NCBI GenBank assembly: GCA_031553655.1
Contig: JAVBLG010000041.1
Coordinates: 1-51,645, forward strand
Direction of reading: 5' to 3'
Source of the DNA: JAVBLG01 sp031553655
GTDB taxonomy: Bacteria > Desulfobacterota > Desulfovibrionia > Desulfovibrionales > Desulfovibrionaceae
Length of the DNA stretch: 51,645 nt
A model generated the notes under the pieces. It had not been told where the DNA came from. It saw nothing but the letters and a program-made list of their open reading frames with translations, and searched no databases. Position 1 is the first letter of the stretch; each line of letters starts with the position of its first letter. Made by a program: the position numbers and the translations under genes. Below, in pieces: positions 7,145 through 15,724 of the stretch.

Positions 7145-8425
7145 ATGACTTTGTATTTGCAGGACGCCACCTATATCGACAGCGAAACCTTTGCCCAGAC
7201 CAGGGGCAATATTGCGGTGGCCCCCGGCCCGTTCGGAGGCATTCGCCTAAATGCGGCCATACCCTGCGTTGCCGAGCGCAACGGAGTCGACAGCGTCATT
7301 GACGTCAAAGGGCGTTTCGTAATGCGCTCCTTTGTTTGCGGGCACCATCATATTTATTCGGCATTGTCCAGGGGCATGCCGCCGGCGGCCAAAACGCCGA
7401 CCAATTTTGTTGAAGTTCTGCAATATGTGTGGTGGCATCTGGATAAATGCCTGGACAATGAAATAACCGCCGCCTCGGCCCTGGTCGCCGCCATGCACAT
7501 GGCCAAGAACGGTGTGACCTTCTGCATTGACCACCATGCCTCACCCTTTGCCGTGGAAGGCAGCCTCAGAACTATTGCCAAAGCCTTTGAACAGGTAGGC
7601 CTGGGCCATCTGCTCTGCTATGAAATTTCCGACCGCGACGGCAAGGAAATTGCCGAAAAAGGCCTTGCCGAGCACGACGCCTGGCTGGGAGCGGGCAACA
7701 AGGGCCATGTGGGCCTGCACGCCTCATTCACCGTGAGCGACGATACCCTTAAAAAAGCCGTCAAACTGGCCGAAAAGCACAAGACCGGCATTCACATCCA
7801 TGTGGCCGAAGCCGCCTCGGATCAGGAACACTGCCACAATACCTACGGGCACAGCGTAATCAGACGTCTCAAGAACGTCGGCGCTCTGGAACTGCCCCAG
7901 ACCATTCTGGCCCATTGTGTGCATCTTTCCGACGAGGACAAAAAAATCATTTCCGAGTCGCCCTGCTGGATAGTGCAGAATGCGGAATCGAACATGAATA
8001 ACAATGTGGGTCTTGGCAAATACAATTTCCACAATAATGTGATGTACGGCACCGACGGCATGCACTCCGACATGCTGCGCTCGGCCCAGTCCGCCTATTT
8101 CGCGGGCATCCCCACAGAAGGCATCAACTGCGCCGAGGCTTATAAGCGTTTCCGCGCCGCGCACCGGCACATTGCCCTGCACAATGCCCCCGGAGATTCC
8201 GACAACAACCTGATCATTCTCGACTATGACAGCCCCACGCCCTTTACCCAGGACAATGCTTTCGGCCATATCTTCTACGGCCTTGACGCCGGGCATGTGC
8301 ACACGGTCATTTCCAAGGGCAAGGTCATTGTTGAAAACCGCCAATTGAAAACATGCAGTGAAAACGATATTCTAGGTTACGCCCAGAAGCAGGCCAAGCG
8401 GCTCTGGGCCAAAATGCAGTCCTGA
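7145..8425 (+). CDS. ssnA: SsnA-type amidohydrolase
   Basis: Metal-dependent amidohydrolase of the SsnA family (putative selenium metabolism protein), 426 aa, close to the 442 of E. coli SsnA; cytosolic. The expected metal-binding sites appear in order: GHHHIYS (about residue 66), IHIHVAEA (about 217), LAHCVH (about 256) and YGTDGMHSD (about 301). The family resembles guanine and hydroxydechloroatrazine deaminases and probably removes an amino group or opens a ring in purine breakdown. The exact substrate is unproven. The start is set by AAGGAGAGGG at about 7131-7140. It lies between xdh and hydA in the same operon. Confidence 0.92.
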   Translation: MTLYLQDATYIDSETFAQTRGNIAVAPGPFGGIRLNAAIPCVAERNGVDSVIDVKGRFVMRSFVCGHHHIYSALSRGMPPAAKTPTNFVEVLQYVWWHLDKCLDNEITAASALVAAMHMAKNGVTFCIDHHASPFAVEGSLRTIAKAFEQVGLGHLLCYEISDRDGKEIAEKGLAEHDAWLGAGNKGHVGLHASFTVSDDTLKKAVKLAEKHKTGIHIHVAEAASDQEHCHNTYGHSVIRRLKNVGALELPQTILAHCVHLSDEDKKIISESPCWIVQNAESNMNNNVGLGKYNFHNNVMYGTDGMHSDMLRSAQSAYFAGIPTEGINCAEAYKRFRAAHRHIALHNAPGDSDNNLIILDYDSPTPFTQDNAFGHIFYGLDAGHVHTVISKGKVIVENRQLKTCSENDILGYAQKQAKRLWAKMQS

Positions 8426-8437
8426 GTCCGCCGTACT

Positions 8438-8485
8438 GCGCCGCATCGGCGCGGCTTGGCGGCTCAAAGGCGGGCAACGGCCCGC
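8438..8485 (+). other. two intercistronic hairpins ssnA-hydA
   Basis: GCGCCG-CAT-CGGCGC (8438-8452) and GCGGGC-AACG-GCCCGC (8470-8485) stand in tandem after the ssnA stop. Neither is followed by a T-run. They are likely RNA stability or processing elements. Confidence 0.45.
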
Positions 8486-8560
8486 GACTGCCGTCGGCTT
8501 TAAAGTATGCGGCCCAGGTTAGACCATAGTATGGAGTATTCAAAAACAGGCGGGATTAAT

Positions 8561-9940
8561 ATGCGTACAGTGATAAAAAACGGCACGTTGGCCGGACATG
8601 ACAAGGTATTAACGGCCGACATCAGCTTTGAAAACGGCCACATAGTCGAAATCGGGGAAAACCTGCCGGTTTCCGGCGGTGACGCGGTAATCGACGCTTT
8701 TGAATGCATAGTCATGCCCGGCGGGGTTGACGCGCACACGCATCTTGATCTCGCCGTACATGTGGCCGGGCACGAAGTTACGGTCAGCGACGGCTGGTTC
8801 GGCGGCACTTTGGCCGCCGCCCACGGCGGCACAACCACCGTGGCCAACCACCCCAGCTTTGGCGAAACCGGCTGTCCGCTCACCCAGACCGCCGACGAAA
8901 GCCGAAAAAGAGCCGAAGGCCAGGCTGTGGTCGATTATGCCGTGCATTCCGTTTTTCAACGTTTTGATGAAAAAACGAATGAAGAAATAGAACAGGCGCT
9001 GGCCGCGGGCTATACTTCAGGCAAATTCTACACAACTTATGACGGCAGGCTGGTCGATGGCGAGGCCCTTGCGGTAATCGAGGCGCTCAGCGCCGTCGGC
9101 GGCCTGCCCATGGTACATTGCGAAGAACATGAAATAATACGGTATACAAATAACAAAATGCGAGTTGACGGCCGCAATTCCGTGCGCTCTTACGCCTCTT
9201 CCCGCCCGGATTATGCCGAAAGCGAGGCCGTTTCCAGAATGTTGGCCTTTTGTCGGTTAACCAGCGGCAAGCTGTACGTTGTGCACCTCTCCACCATGAA
9301 AGGGCTGAATCTTCTGGCCGCTAGCCGGGCCGCTGGCCTGAACCTTATTGTGGAAACCTGCCCGCAGTATTTGCTTCTGGATGAAAACTCTTACCGCGAG
9401 GGCGACATAGAGGGGCTGAAATATGTTATGGCCCCTCCCCTGCGCGGTCCGGAAAATCCTAAAGCCCTGTGGGAAGGGTTGAAAAACGGACAAATTGATA
9501 TTGTGGGCACCGACCATTGCAGCTTCAGCTTCAAAGATAAAATAGAACTTTCCGAAGGGAACATTTTCCGCTGCCCCGGTGGAGCCCCGGGCATTGAAAC
9601 CAGGGTACCTCTGCTCTTTTCCGAAGGCGTGCTCAAGGGCCGCCTGACCCTGCCGCGCTTTGTGTCGGTGCTGTGCGAAGCCCCGGCGCGTCTGCTAGGC
9701 CTGAAAAACAAAGGATGCCTGGAGCCGGGCTATGATGCCGACATTGTGGTGCTGGACCCGCGCGAAGAACACATTATTTCCGCGCAAACCTTGCATCAGC
9801 AATGTGACTACACGCCATTTGAGGGGCTTATGGTACGCGGCTGGCCCAGAGATGTCTGGTTGCGCGGAGAGCGGCTCATCGACAGAGGAGAATTCAAGGG
9901 ACAGACAGGCTGCGGAAATTACCTGCACCGAGAGATATAA
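8561..9940 (+). CDS. hydA: hydantoinase/dihydropyrimidinase-type cyclic amidohydrolase
   Basis: Cyclic amidohydrolase of the D-hydantoinase/dihydropyrimidinase group, the cluster member called HyuA/YgeZ in E. coli (461 aa; here 459). Metal motif DAHTHLDL is at about residue 57, the carbamylated-lysine region GYTSGKFYTTYDG at about 150, and the final Asp motif GTDHCSFSFKDK at about 316. It hydrolyses cyclic ureides (hydantoin-like rings), giving N-carbamoyl acids that the YgeW/ArcC pair could convert to ATP. The ATG at 8561 is preferred over 8531 because of a GGCGGG element just upstream and the match to family length. The gap to ygfK is only 20 nt. Confidence 0.92.
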   Translation: MRTVIKNGTLAGHDKVLTADISFENGHIVEIGENLPVSGGDAVIDAFECIVMPGGVDAHTHLDLAVHVAGHEVTVSDGWFGGTLAAAHGGTTTVANHPSFGETGCPLTQTADESRKRAEGQAVVDYAVHSVFQRFDEKTNEEIEQALAAGYTSGKFYTTYDGRLVDGEALAVIEALSAVGGLPMVHCEEHEIIRYTNNKMRVDGRNSVRSYASSRPDYAESEAVSRMLAFCRLTSGKLYVVHLSTMKGLNLLAASRAAGLNLIVETCPQYLLLDENSYREGDIEGLKYVMAPPLRGPENPKALWEGLKNGQIDIVGTDHCSFSFKDKIELSEGNIFRCPGGAPGIETRVPLLFSEGVLKGRLTLPRFVSVLCEAPARLLGLKNKGCLEPGYDADIVVLDPREEHIISAQTLHQQCDYTPFEGLMVRGWPRDVWLRGERLIDRGEFKGQTGCGNYLHREI

Positions 9941-9960
9941 AACCAATACGGGAGTCAGAT

Positions 9961-12900
9961 ATGCATTGTGATCGTTTTCATTGCACCGACGCCGACGTTT
10001 TGTTGCGCTGGATGCTGCGCGACCTTGAGCAAGGCGAGATTTTCGGCATCGCCAAACAGCTTTTCTTCATGCCCAAGGTGACCGACGCTTTCAGAATGCG
10101 CCGCTACGGCGTTGAAATGGAAACCCCGCTCGGCGTGGCCGCCGGCCCGCACACCCAGTTGGCTCAGAATATTCTGGCGGCCTGGCTCACCGGCGGGCGC
10201 TACATAGAGCTCAAAACCATCCAGGTTCTGGACGAACTCACGGTCAGCAAGCCCTGCATCGACATGACCGATGAAGGCTATAACTGCGAGTGGTCGCAGG
10301 AGCTCAAACTGGAGCAGTCCTACAACGAGTATCTCAAAGCCTGGGTACTCATGCATATCATGCGCCATCGTCTGGATTTGCCCGGCCCCGGCCCCGGTTT
10401 TATCTTCAATATGAGCGCGGGCTACAACCTCGAAGGAATAAAAAGCCCCACCGTTCAAAAATTCCTCGATCGCATGGGCAACAGCGAAGCCGATGTAAAG
10501 GCCCTGCAAAAACAGCTGGCCGAAATTTACCCGGCCGCCGCGGATCTCAACATCCCCGGCATCATTTCCTCCAACCTCACTATTTCCTGCATGCACGGCT
10601 GCCCGCCGGATGAAGTGGAAAAAATCGCCCTCTACTTTATTGAAGAGCGCAAATTCAACACCACCATCAAACTCAATCCCACTTTGCTCGGACCGGATCG
10701 CCTGCGCGAAATCCTCAACAAAAAGCTGGGCTACTCAGTTACGGTGCCTGATGAGGCCTTTGGCCACGACCTGCGCTATGAAGACGGGGTAAAGATCATC
10801 AAGAGCTGCGTGGCGGCGGCCAAAAAAGTCGGCGTGGACTTCTCCATCAAGCTCACTAACACGCTCGAAACCAGCAATGAAAAGCAAAACCTGCCCAAGC
10901 ACGAAAAAATGGTGTACATGAGCGGCCGCTCCCTGCATGCCATTTCCATCAATCTTGCCGCCAGGCTGCAAAAAGAGTTCGCCGGTTCCCTCGACATTTC
11001 CTTCTCCGCCGGGGTGGACGCTTTCAACGTGTTCGATACCCTGTGCTGCGGCCTGAAGCCTATCACCGTGTGCTCCGACCTGCTCAAGCCCGGCGGCTAT
11101 GGGCGGCTTTCGCAATACACGGCCATGCTTACCGCTGAAATGCGCAAGCTCGGGGCCAAAAATATTGAGGAAGCCATCAAACTCAAGGCCGGCAAGGAAG
11201 ATTTGCACGCGGCCATTGTGAGCAATCTGGAAAAGTATGCCGCCGAAGTGGCGGACGAAAATTCCCGTTACGGCAAAAAATGCCACTGCTATCCCACGGT
11301 CAAGACCAAGCGCCCCCTGCCGCGCTTCGACTGCGCCGGCGCGCCATGCAAAACCGCCTGTCCGGCCAGCCAGGACATTCCGCGCTATCTTGATTTCGTG
11401 CATCGCGGCCAACCCGACAAGGCGCTGGCAACTATCATGGCCACCATTCCTTTCCCCAATGTGCAGGGCAAGGTCTGCGACCATCAGTGCTACAGCAAAT
11501 GTACGCGCCTCAACTATGACCGCCCGCTGCTGATTCGCGAAATTAAGCGCTATGCCTCTGAAAAGAGTCAAGATTTAGTTCAGATGCCCAAACCGGCGCA
11601 AAATAGCCGCGTAGCCGTGATCGGGGCTGGGCCGTCCGGGCTTTCCGCCGCTCATTACCTGGCCCTGGCCGGGTGCGAAGTTAATGTTTACGAAGCCAAG
11701 GGCTTCCCCGGCGGCATGGCTGCCGACGCCATTCCGGCCTTCCGCCTGGATGACTCGGCTTTGCAAAAAGACATAGGCAAAATTCTTGAGCTTGGCGTGC
11801 GTCTGCACACCTCGGCCAAAATTGACGCCGACAAGTTCGCGGCGCTGCGCCGCAATAATGACTTCATCTATCTGGCCATCGGCGCGCAGAAATCCCTGCC
11901 GCTGGGCATCCCCGGCGAAGACGCCGAAGGCGTGCTCGATCAGCTTACCTTCCTCTCCAATGTGCGCCAGGGCAAGCCTAATGGCCTCGGCAAAAAGACT
12001 CTGGTCATCGGCGCCGGCAACTCGGCAATGGACGCGGCCCGTACCGCCCGCCGCCTGGGTTCGGAAGTGACCATAGTCTACCGCCGCACCTGCGCGGAAA
12101 TGCCCTGCGACCCCGAAGAACTCACCGGTGCGCTGGAAGAAGGCGTAAAGCTCGTGGAGCTTTCCGCGCCCTCCAGAGTGGTTGTGGAAAACGGCAAGGT
12201 GGCGGGCCTGGACGTGTGTCCGATGAAGCTGGAATGCTCCTGCGACGGCGGCCGCCCGCGCCCGGTGGCCTGCGGCGACCCCGACTTCCGTCTCGAAGCC
12301 GACAGCATCGTAGTGGCCATAGGCCAGAAAATCGACCTTGACTTCCTGCCCGCCAGCGAAGACCTGCGCGCGCTGTTCTTCAAGAATATCTTCGTTGGCG
12401 GCGACGCCGCGCGCGGCGCTTCAACCCTGATCAGGGCCATTGCCGACGGTCGGCACGTTGCCGAAGCCATTCTGTTCAAAGCCGGAAAGGCCTTTGCCCA
12501 TGCCGCGCCTCTGGACGACCGCAAGCCCGACTACGACTTCCTGCGTGTGCTCCAGGCCCGCCGAAACTACGGCCCGGGCCTCAACGAAGTGGAAGCCGAC
12601 AAGCGCATCAATTTTGATCTGTTTGTCAAAACCATGAGTGATCAGAACGCCAAGGCCGAAACCGGGCGCTGCCTGCAATGCGACATTTTCTGTAATGTCT
12701 GCGCCACAGTCTGCCCCAACCGCGCCAATATCGCCCTGAAAAATGCGCCCTTCAGCTATGTGATTCAGGAAGCGGTGCTGGAAAATGACGCTCTGGTAAT
12801 CAAAACCCTCAGCGAAGCCACCGCAAGGCAAGCTTACCAGATCGTAAACCTGGCCGACGCCTGCAACGAATGCGGCAACTGCGCCACCTTCTGTCCCACC

Positions 12901-13215
12901 AGCGGCGCTCCCTACAAAGACAAAGTGCGTATGCACCTGTCCAAAACTTCGTTTGAGGAAGACAGCCGGGGTTACTTCCTGGCCGCCAAGGATAAACTCG
13001 AAGGCGTACGCGGCAAGTCGCGCAGCAACCTGACCTTTGACGGCGTGAGCTACACCTATGAAGATGAACAGGTCAAAGCGCAGCTTGACTCCCGCAACCT
13101 GGCCGCCCTCAAGGTGGAACTCAAGGGTGGAGCCACTCGCTTCGACCTCTCCATTGCCGCCGAAATGGCCATGGTCTACAGGCTGGTGGCGGATCGCGCT
13201 CCGTTTGCCGGGTAA
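9961..13215 (+). CDS. ygfK: YgfK-type putative selenate reductase / multi-cofactor oxidoreductase
   Basis: Large cytosolic oxidoreductase (1084 aa; E. coli YgfK about 1032). The N-terminal dihydropyrimidine-dehydrogenase-like flavin domain covers about residues 1-430 and includes CMHGCPPDE. A GltD-type FeS segment follows with CAGAPCKTACPA (about 456) and CDHQCYSKC (about 506). Next are the FAD motif VIGAGPSG (about 551) and NAD(P)-binding VIGAGNSAMDAA (about 681). Two C-terminal ferredoxin-like Cys sets follow: CLQCDIFCNVCATVCP (about 903) and CNECGNCATFCP (about 967). It probably links NAD(P)H to the molybdenum hydroxylase or reduces a pyrimidine/purine intermediate; the selenate reductase name is historical. 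Start follows GGGAG at 9950-9954. It is the last gene before the operon terminator. Confidence 0.92.
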   Translation: MHCDRFHCTDADVLLRWMLRDLEQGEIFGIAKQLFFMPKVTDAFRMRRYGVEMETPLGVAAGPHTQLAQNILAAWLTGGRYIELKTIQVLDELTVSKPCIDMTDEGYNCEWSQELKLEQSYNEYLKAWVLMHIMRHRLDLPGPGPGFIFNMSAGYNLEGIKSPTVQKFLDRMGNSEADVKALQKQLAEIYPAAADLNIPGIISSNLTISCMHGCPPDEVEKIALYFIEERKFNTTIKLNPTLLGPDRLREILNKKLGYSVTVPDEAFGHDLRYEDGVKIIKSCVAAAKKVGVDFSIKLTNTLETSNEKQNLPKHEKMVYMSGRSLHAISINLAARLQKEFAGSLDISFSAGVDAFNVFDTLCCGLKPITVCSDLLKPGGYGRLSQYTAMLTAEMRKLGAKNIEEAIKLKAGKEDLHAAIVSNLEKYAAEVADENSRYGKKCHCYPTVKTKRPLPRFDCAGAPCKTACPASQDIPRYLDFVHRGQPDKALATIMATIPFPNVQGKVCDHQCYSKCTRLNYDRPLLIREIKRYASEKSQDLVQMPKPAQNSRVAVIGAGPSGLSAAHYLALAGCEVNVYEAKGFPGGMAADAIPAFRLDDSALQKDIGKILELGVRLHTSAKIDADKFAALRRNNDFIYLAIGAQKSLPLGIPGEDAEGVLDQLTFLSNVRQGKPNGLGKKTLVIGAGNSAMDAARTARRLGSEVTIVYRRTCAEMPCDPEELTGALEEGVKLVELSAPSRVVVENGKVAGLDVCPMKLECSCDGGRPRPVACGDPDFRLEADSIVVAIGQKIDLDFLPASEDLRALFFKNIFVGGDAARGASTLIRAIADGRHVAEAILFKAGKAFAHAAPLDDRKPDYDFLRVLQARRNYGPGLNEVEADKRINFDLFVKTMSDQNAKAETGRCLQCDIFCNVCATVCPNRANIALKNAPFSYVIQEAVLENDALVIKTLSEATARQAYQIVNLADACNECGNCATFCPTSGAPYKDKVRMHLSKTSFEEDSRGYFLAAKDKLEGVRGKSRSNLTFDGVSYTYEDEQVKAQLDSRNLAALKVELKGGATRFDLSIAAEMAMVYRLVADRAPFAG

Positions 13216-13259
13216 TCGCCCTACTGGTATTTGATCCGACTTTCAACGTTAAAATTGCA

Positions 13260-13290
13260 GGGCTGCCGCATTTGCGCGGCAGCCCTTTTT
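13260..13290 (+). terminator. rho-independent terminator of the ygeY-ygfK operon
   Basis: GGGCTGCCGC (13260-13269) pairs perfectly with GCGGCAGCCC (13276-13285) over a 6-nt loop and is followed by TTTTT. It lies 45 nt after the ygfK stop. Confidence 0.92.
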
Positions 13291-13321
13291 CTTGCCTTAT
13301 CGAAGTATTGTTGCTAATTCT

Positions 13322-13423
13322 TTGTTAACGGAAGTATCGAATGTGTCGCCGTTTGATGATGCTAAAAAGCTTGAAAAAGCCGCTGGCGAAGATGCCGCCA
13401 AGATTAGAGCGTTTTGCGAATGA
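13322..13423 (+). other. possible small ORF or gene remnant, 33 codons
   Basis: From a TTG at 13322 the frame reads LLTEVSNVSPFDDAKKLEKA and continues AGEDAAKIRAFCE to TGA at 13421. The composition is protein-like (amphipathic Lys/Glu/Ala), but there is no good ribosome site and it starts right after a terminator. It may be the tail of a decayed gene. The rest of the 358-nt gene-free stretch 13216-13573 holds only the terminator and the partial family A repeat. Confidence 0.2.
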
Positions 13424-13492
13424 AATGAGCGAAATGCTCTGACAGCCCGTGCGTTGGTAGGGCCGTCAGATGGAGTTGCGCCTAACCATGCG
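13405..13492 (+). repeat. family A structured repeat, partial copy (A1)
   Basis: Contains the first two hairpins of family A. Hairpin I pairs AGAGCGTTTTGC (13407-13418) with GCGAAATGCTCT (13430-13441), allowing two G-U pairs. Hairpin II has GCCC/GGGC closing an 11-nt loop GTGCGTTGGTA, with outer GAC/GTC pairs. It begins with the same TTAGAGCGTTT string as copy A2. The later hairpins and the TAACTTAGG segment are not recognisable. Confidence 0.6.
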
Positions 13493-13573
13493 TCTGGGAG
13501 CCATGCTCGCGGCCTCTGTAGGATTGTTCGCTATTATTATTCGCCTCATGCTCAAATAAATTCAGGAGGCCCC

Positions 13574-14182
13574 ATGCGCAAACGCCAGAGCCAGAATTCC
13601 GATGTCTTGCTGACCATTGCCGAAATTGCGCGCCACCTTTCTCTGCCCGAATCTACCGCCAGGTATTACTGCAAGCGTTTTAGCGCATTTATTCCGTCAT
13701 CCGGTGAAGGTCGCCGCAAACGCTTCCGCCCGGAAACCCTCGACATAATCAAAACCGTTCTGGAAAGCATGCGCACAGCGCGCACGGCCAGCGCTGTTGA
13801 AGAAATTCTGGCCACCCGTTTTCCGCGCAACGCTGAAGCCACCGCCCCTCAGGTTCTGGTTACCACTGAAATGCCCACTCAACCGGCCCTGCCCGCCGAT
13901 TTCATTTCACAGACGGCCATACAGCTTATGGAACGCCAGACCAACGCCATGGAAGGAATAGCCCTGGCCCTTGGTATTCTGGCCCGAAAACAGGACGACC
14001 TGCAAGCCTTGAACGAAAAAGCAGCCGCTACCGAAGCTGAAAGCGCGGCCCTGCGTAACGAAATTGTCAAACTGCGCGCCCTGCTCCATTCCTCGGAAAA
14101 AATGCAACAGGCCGACATGGAACAGTTGCGTGACTGGATGGGTAGGATGGTGCGTTCCAACTTCGGCGCATCCACAAAATAG
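13574..14182 (+). CDS. MerR-like HTH protein with coiled coil
   Basis: 202 aa, starting MRKRQSQNSDVLL after a strong CAGGAGG (13563-13569). Residues about 10-75 form a MerR-type winged helix (LLTIAEIARHLSLPESTARY, then RFRPETLDIIKTV), typical of DNA-binding proteins with a wing Arg-Lys-Arg-Phe. A linker rich in Pro/Thr and a long Ala/Glu/Gln coiled coil (about 110-190) follow. There is no ligand domain. It may be a DNA-binding regulator or structural protein. No evidence ties it to the purine operon beyond proximity, and the strong terminator between them separates the transcripts. Stop is TAG. Confidence 0.75.
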   Translation: MRKRQSQNSDVLLTIAEIARHLSLPESTARYYCKRFSAFIPSSGEGRRKRFRPETLDIIKTVLESMRTARTASAVEEILATRFPRNAEATAPQVLVTTEMPTQPALPADFISQTAIQLMERQTNAMEGIALALGILARKQDDLQALNEKAAATEAESAALRNEIVKLRALLHSSEKMQQADMEQLRDWMGRMVRSNFGASTK

Positions 14183-14230
14183 ACGCGGAATTTTCGCTCC
14201 CGTCAGGACGGTTTTCAGTCGGCTCATGCT

Positions 14231-14932
14231 CTATCGGTCCGCCAAGATCAGCTTCAGCCCGAACGATATCATCAGGAGCCCGGTAAAACGCTCCAGCCAG
14301 ATCCGGAAATGTCTATTTTCAATATATCTCCGAACGTAGGCCATGAACGAAGACAGAAGAAAAAACCAGGTGAATGTTATGCCCGTCATGATCAGGCCCA
14401 ACACCATCAGTTGCTGTGCTGCGCCATGGCCGGGGGAGATGAATTGGGGCAAAAAGGTCAGAAAAAATATTACGGCCTTTGGATTAAGCGCGTTCACCAG
14501 CAGTCCGCGGGTGAAAGACCGCCGCCAATCAGTGGGTGTGCTGCCGCGTCCCGTGTCTAACTCTCTAAATCCGGCCACTGCTCCCTCGCCTCGGCCCGAG
14601 TTAAATTCGGTGATGCCGGCCTTTGTTTCCGCCCCCTCCCGCGCTGCGGCTGGTCTGGCCCGCAAGGCCTGTATGCCCAGCCAGAACAAATAGGCGGCCC
14701 CCGCATACCTGAGCATTTCAAAAAGAAATAAATTACCGGCTATAAGCGCGGAAAGACCAAGCACCGCCGCTGAGGTGTGCAGCAAAATTCCCGCCGCTAT
14801 GCCGCAAGCCACGCCCTGCGCCTCTCTACGCCCCTGGACAAATGAAGTTTTCAGTATAACGGCAAAATCAGGACCGGGCATTATGGCAAAAACAATGCAC
14901 ATTGGTATAAAAATCAGCAAATTGTCCAGCAT
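14231..14932 (-). CDS. LysE/RhtB family amino-acid exporter
   Basis: 233-aa integral inner-membrane protein of the LysE/RhtB family. The N-terminus shows the family signature MPGPDFAVILKTSFVQGRR (about residues 18-36), and a second signature LLVNALNPKAVIFFLTFLPQF lies at about 145-165. Five or six hydrophobic helices are visible. A polar insertion of about 45 residues (about 90-135, rich in Arg/Ala/Glu/Gly) between helices 3 and 4 is longer than usual. Likely exports an amino acid or a derivative by proton antiport; the substrate cannot be told. It faces the MerR-like gene convergently with a 48-nt gap. Confidence 0.9.
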   Translation of the reverse strand: MLDNLLIFIPMCIVFAIMPGPDFAVILKTSFVQGRREAQGVACGIAAGILLHTSAAVLGLSALIAGNLFLFEMLRYAGAAYLFWLGIQALRARPAAAREGAETKAGITEFNSGRGEGAVAGFRELDTGRGSTPTDWRRSFTRGLLVNALNPKAVIFFLTFLPQFISPGHGAAQQLMVLGLIMTGITFTWFFLLSSFMAYVRRYIENRHFRIWLERFTGLLMISFGLKLILADR

Positions 14933-15101
14933 GAATTCTTCTCGGAATGGTTATTTGAAGGTTTCTGAAAAAATTTTTTAACATTTTGAAAAAATGACGG
15001 CAAGATTCATTTGAAACCATATATTCGCACCCCCCCTAAAGTTTATCAGAAGCTTGCCGATAGGAAAATTGAAAAGCTGTTTTTTACACTATGGAGAAGC
15101 T

Positions 15102-15671
15102 ATGGAAGCTTTGAACGGTATAAATACGGGCGGGGTAGGACTGGATGTTTATGCGGCGTTTTCCGGTGGAGAGCGCGGCACGCGGAATTCCTCGCGTGTG
15201 TCCGGTGCTGAAAGCCGTAAGAATACCGATGCCACGGGCCTGGAACTGACCCCGGAAAAGCAGGAGCAAATTCGCAAGCTGCAACAGCGGGATCAGGAAG
15301 TGCGCGCCCACGAGCAGGCCCACATAAATGCCGCCGGGGGCGAAGCCTCCGCGCCTACCTACGAATTCGAAGTTGGGCCGGACGGCAGGCAATATGCCGT
15401 TGGCGGCGAAGTGCAGGTAAAAATGTCTTCCGGAAACACACCGGAAGAAACTATTGAAAACGCCCGCCGGGTTCAATCCGCCGCTTCCGCTCCAGTCTCT
15501 CCTTCCAGCACCGATACAGCCGTCGTTTCTGAAGCGGCGCAAATGGAAAGCCAGGCCCGCAAGCGCAGAGACGAGGAAAGGGCTTCCGACCCTTCCACCT
15601 CCACGGCCGTATGGGCGCGCGCCATAAACGCCTATCAGAGTGTTCAGGCCGGATTCTGGCAGCAAGCCTGA
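15102..15671 (+). CDS. SprA-related putative metalloprotease
   Basis: 189 aa beginning MEALNGINTGGVGLDVYAAF, with GGAG at 15092-15095 setting the start. The core is KQEQIRKLQQRDQEVRAHEQ then AHINAAGG: the HEQAH string (about residues 70-74) is an HExxH zinc motif, and the following GPDGRQYAVGGEVQVK region matches the SprA-related family. The C-terminus is low-complexity and coiled (Ser/Ala, then Arg/Glu-rich). The family is widespread in deltaproteobacteria and epsilonproteobacteria with poorly defined function. No signal peptide is visible, so it is probably cytosolic or exported by another route. Confidence 0.8.
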   Translation: MEALNGINTGGVGLDVYAAFSGGERGTRNSSRVSGAESRKNTDATGLELTPEKQEQIRKLQQRDQEVRAHEQAHINAAGGEASAPTYEFEVGPDGRQYAVGGEVQVKMSSGNTPEETIENARRVQSAASAPVSPSSTDTAVVSEAAQMESQARKRRDEERASDPSTSTAVWARAINAYQSVQAGFWQQA

Positions 15672-15724
15672 TTCCGATTTCAGAAAGCCGACAGCAGTAG
15701 AGCATTTTACGGCGGAGTATCAAC

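Noticed and set aside
13405..13492. CRISPR-like repeat
   Set aside because: Copies of the repeat are single and dispersed over more than 20 kb, with no regular spacers and no cas genes.
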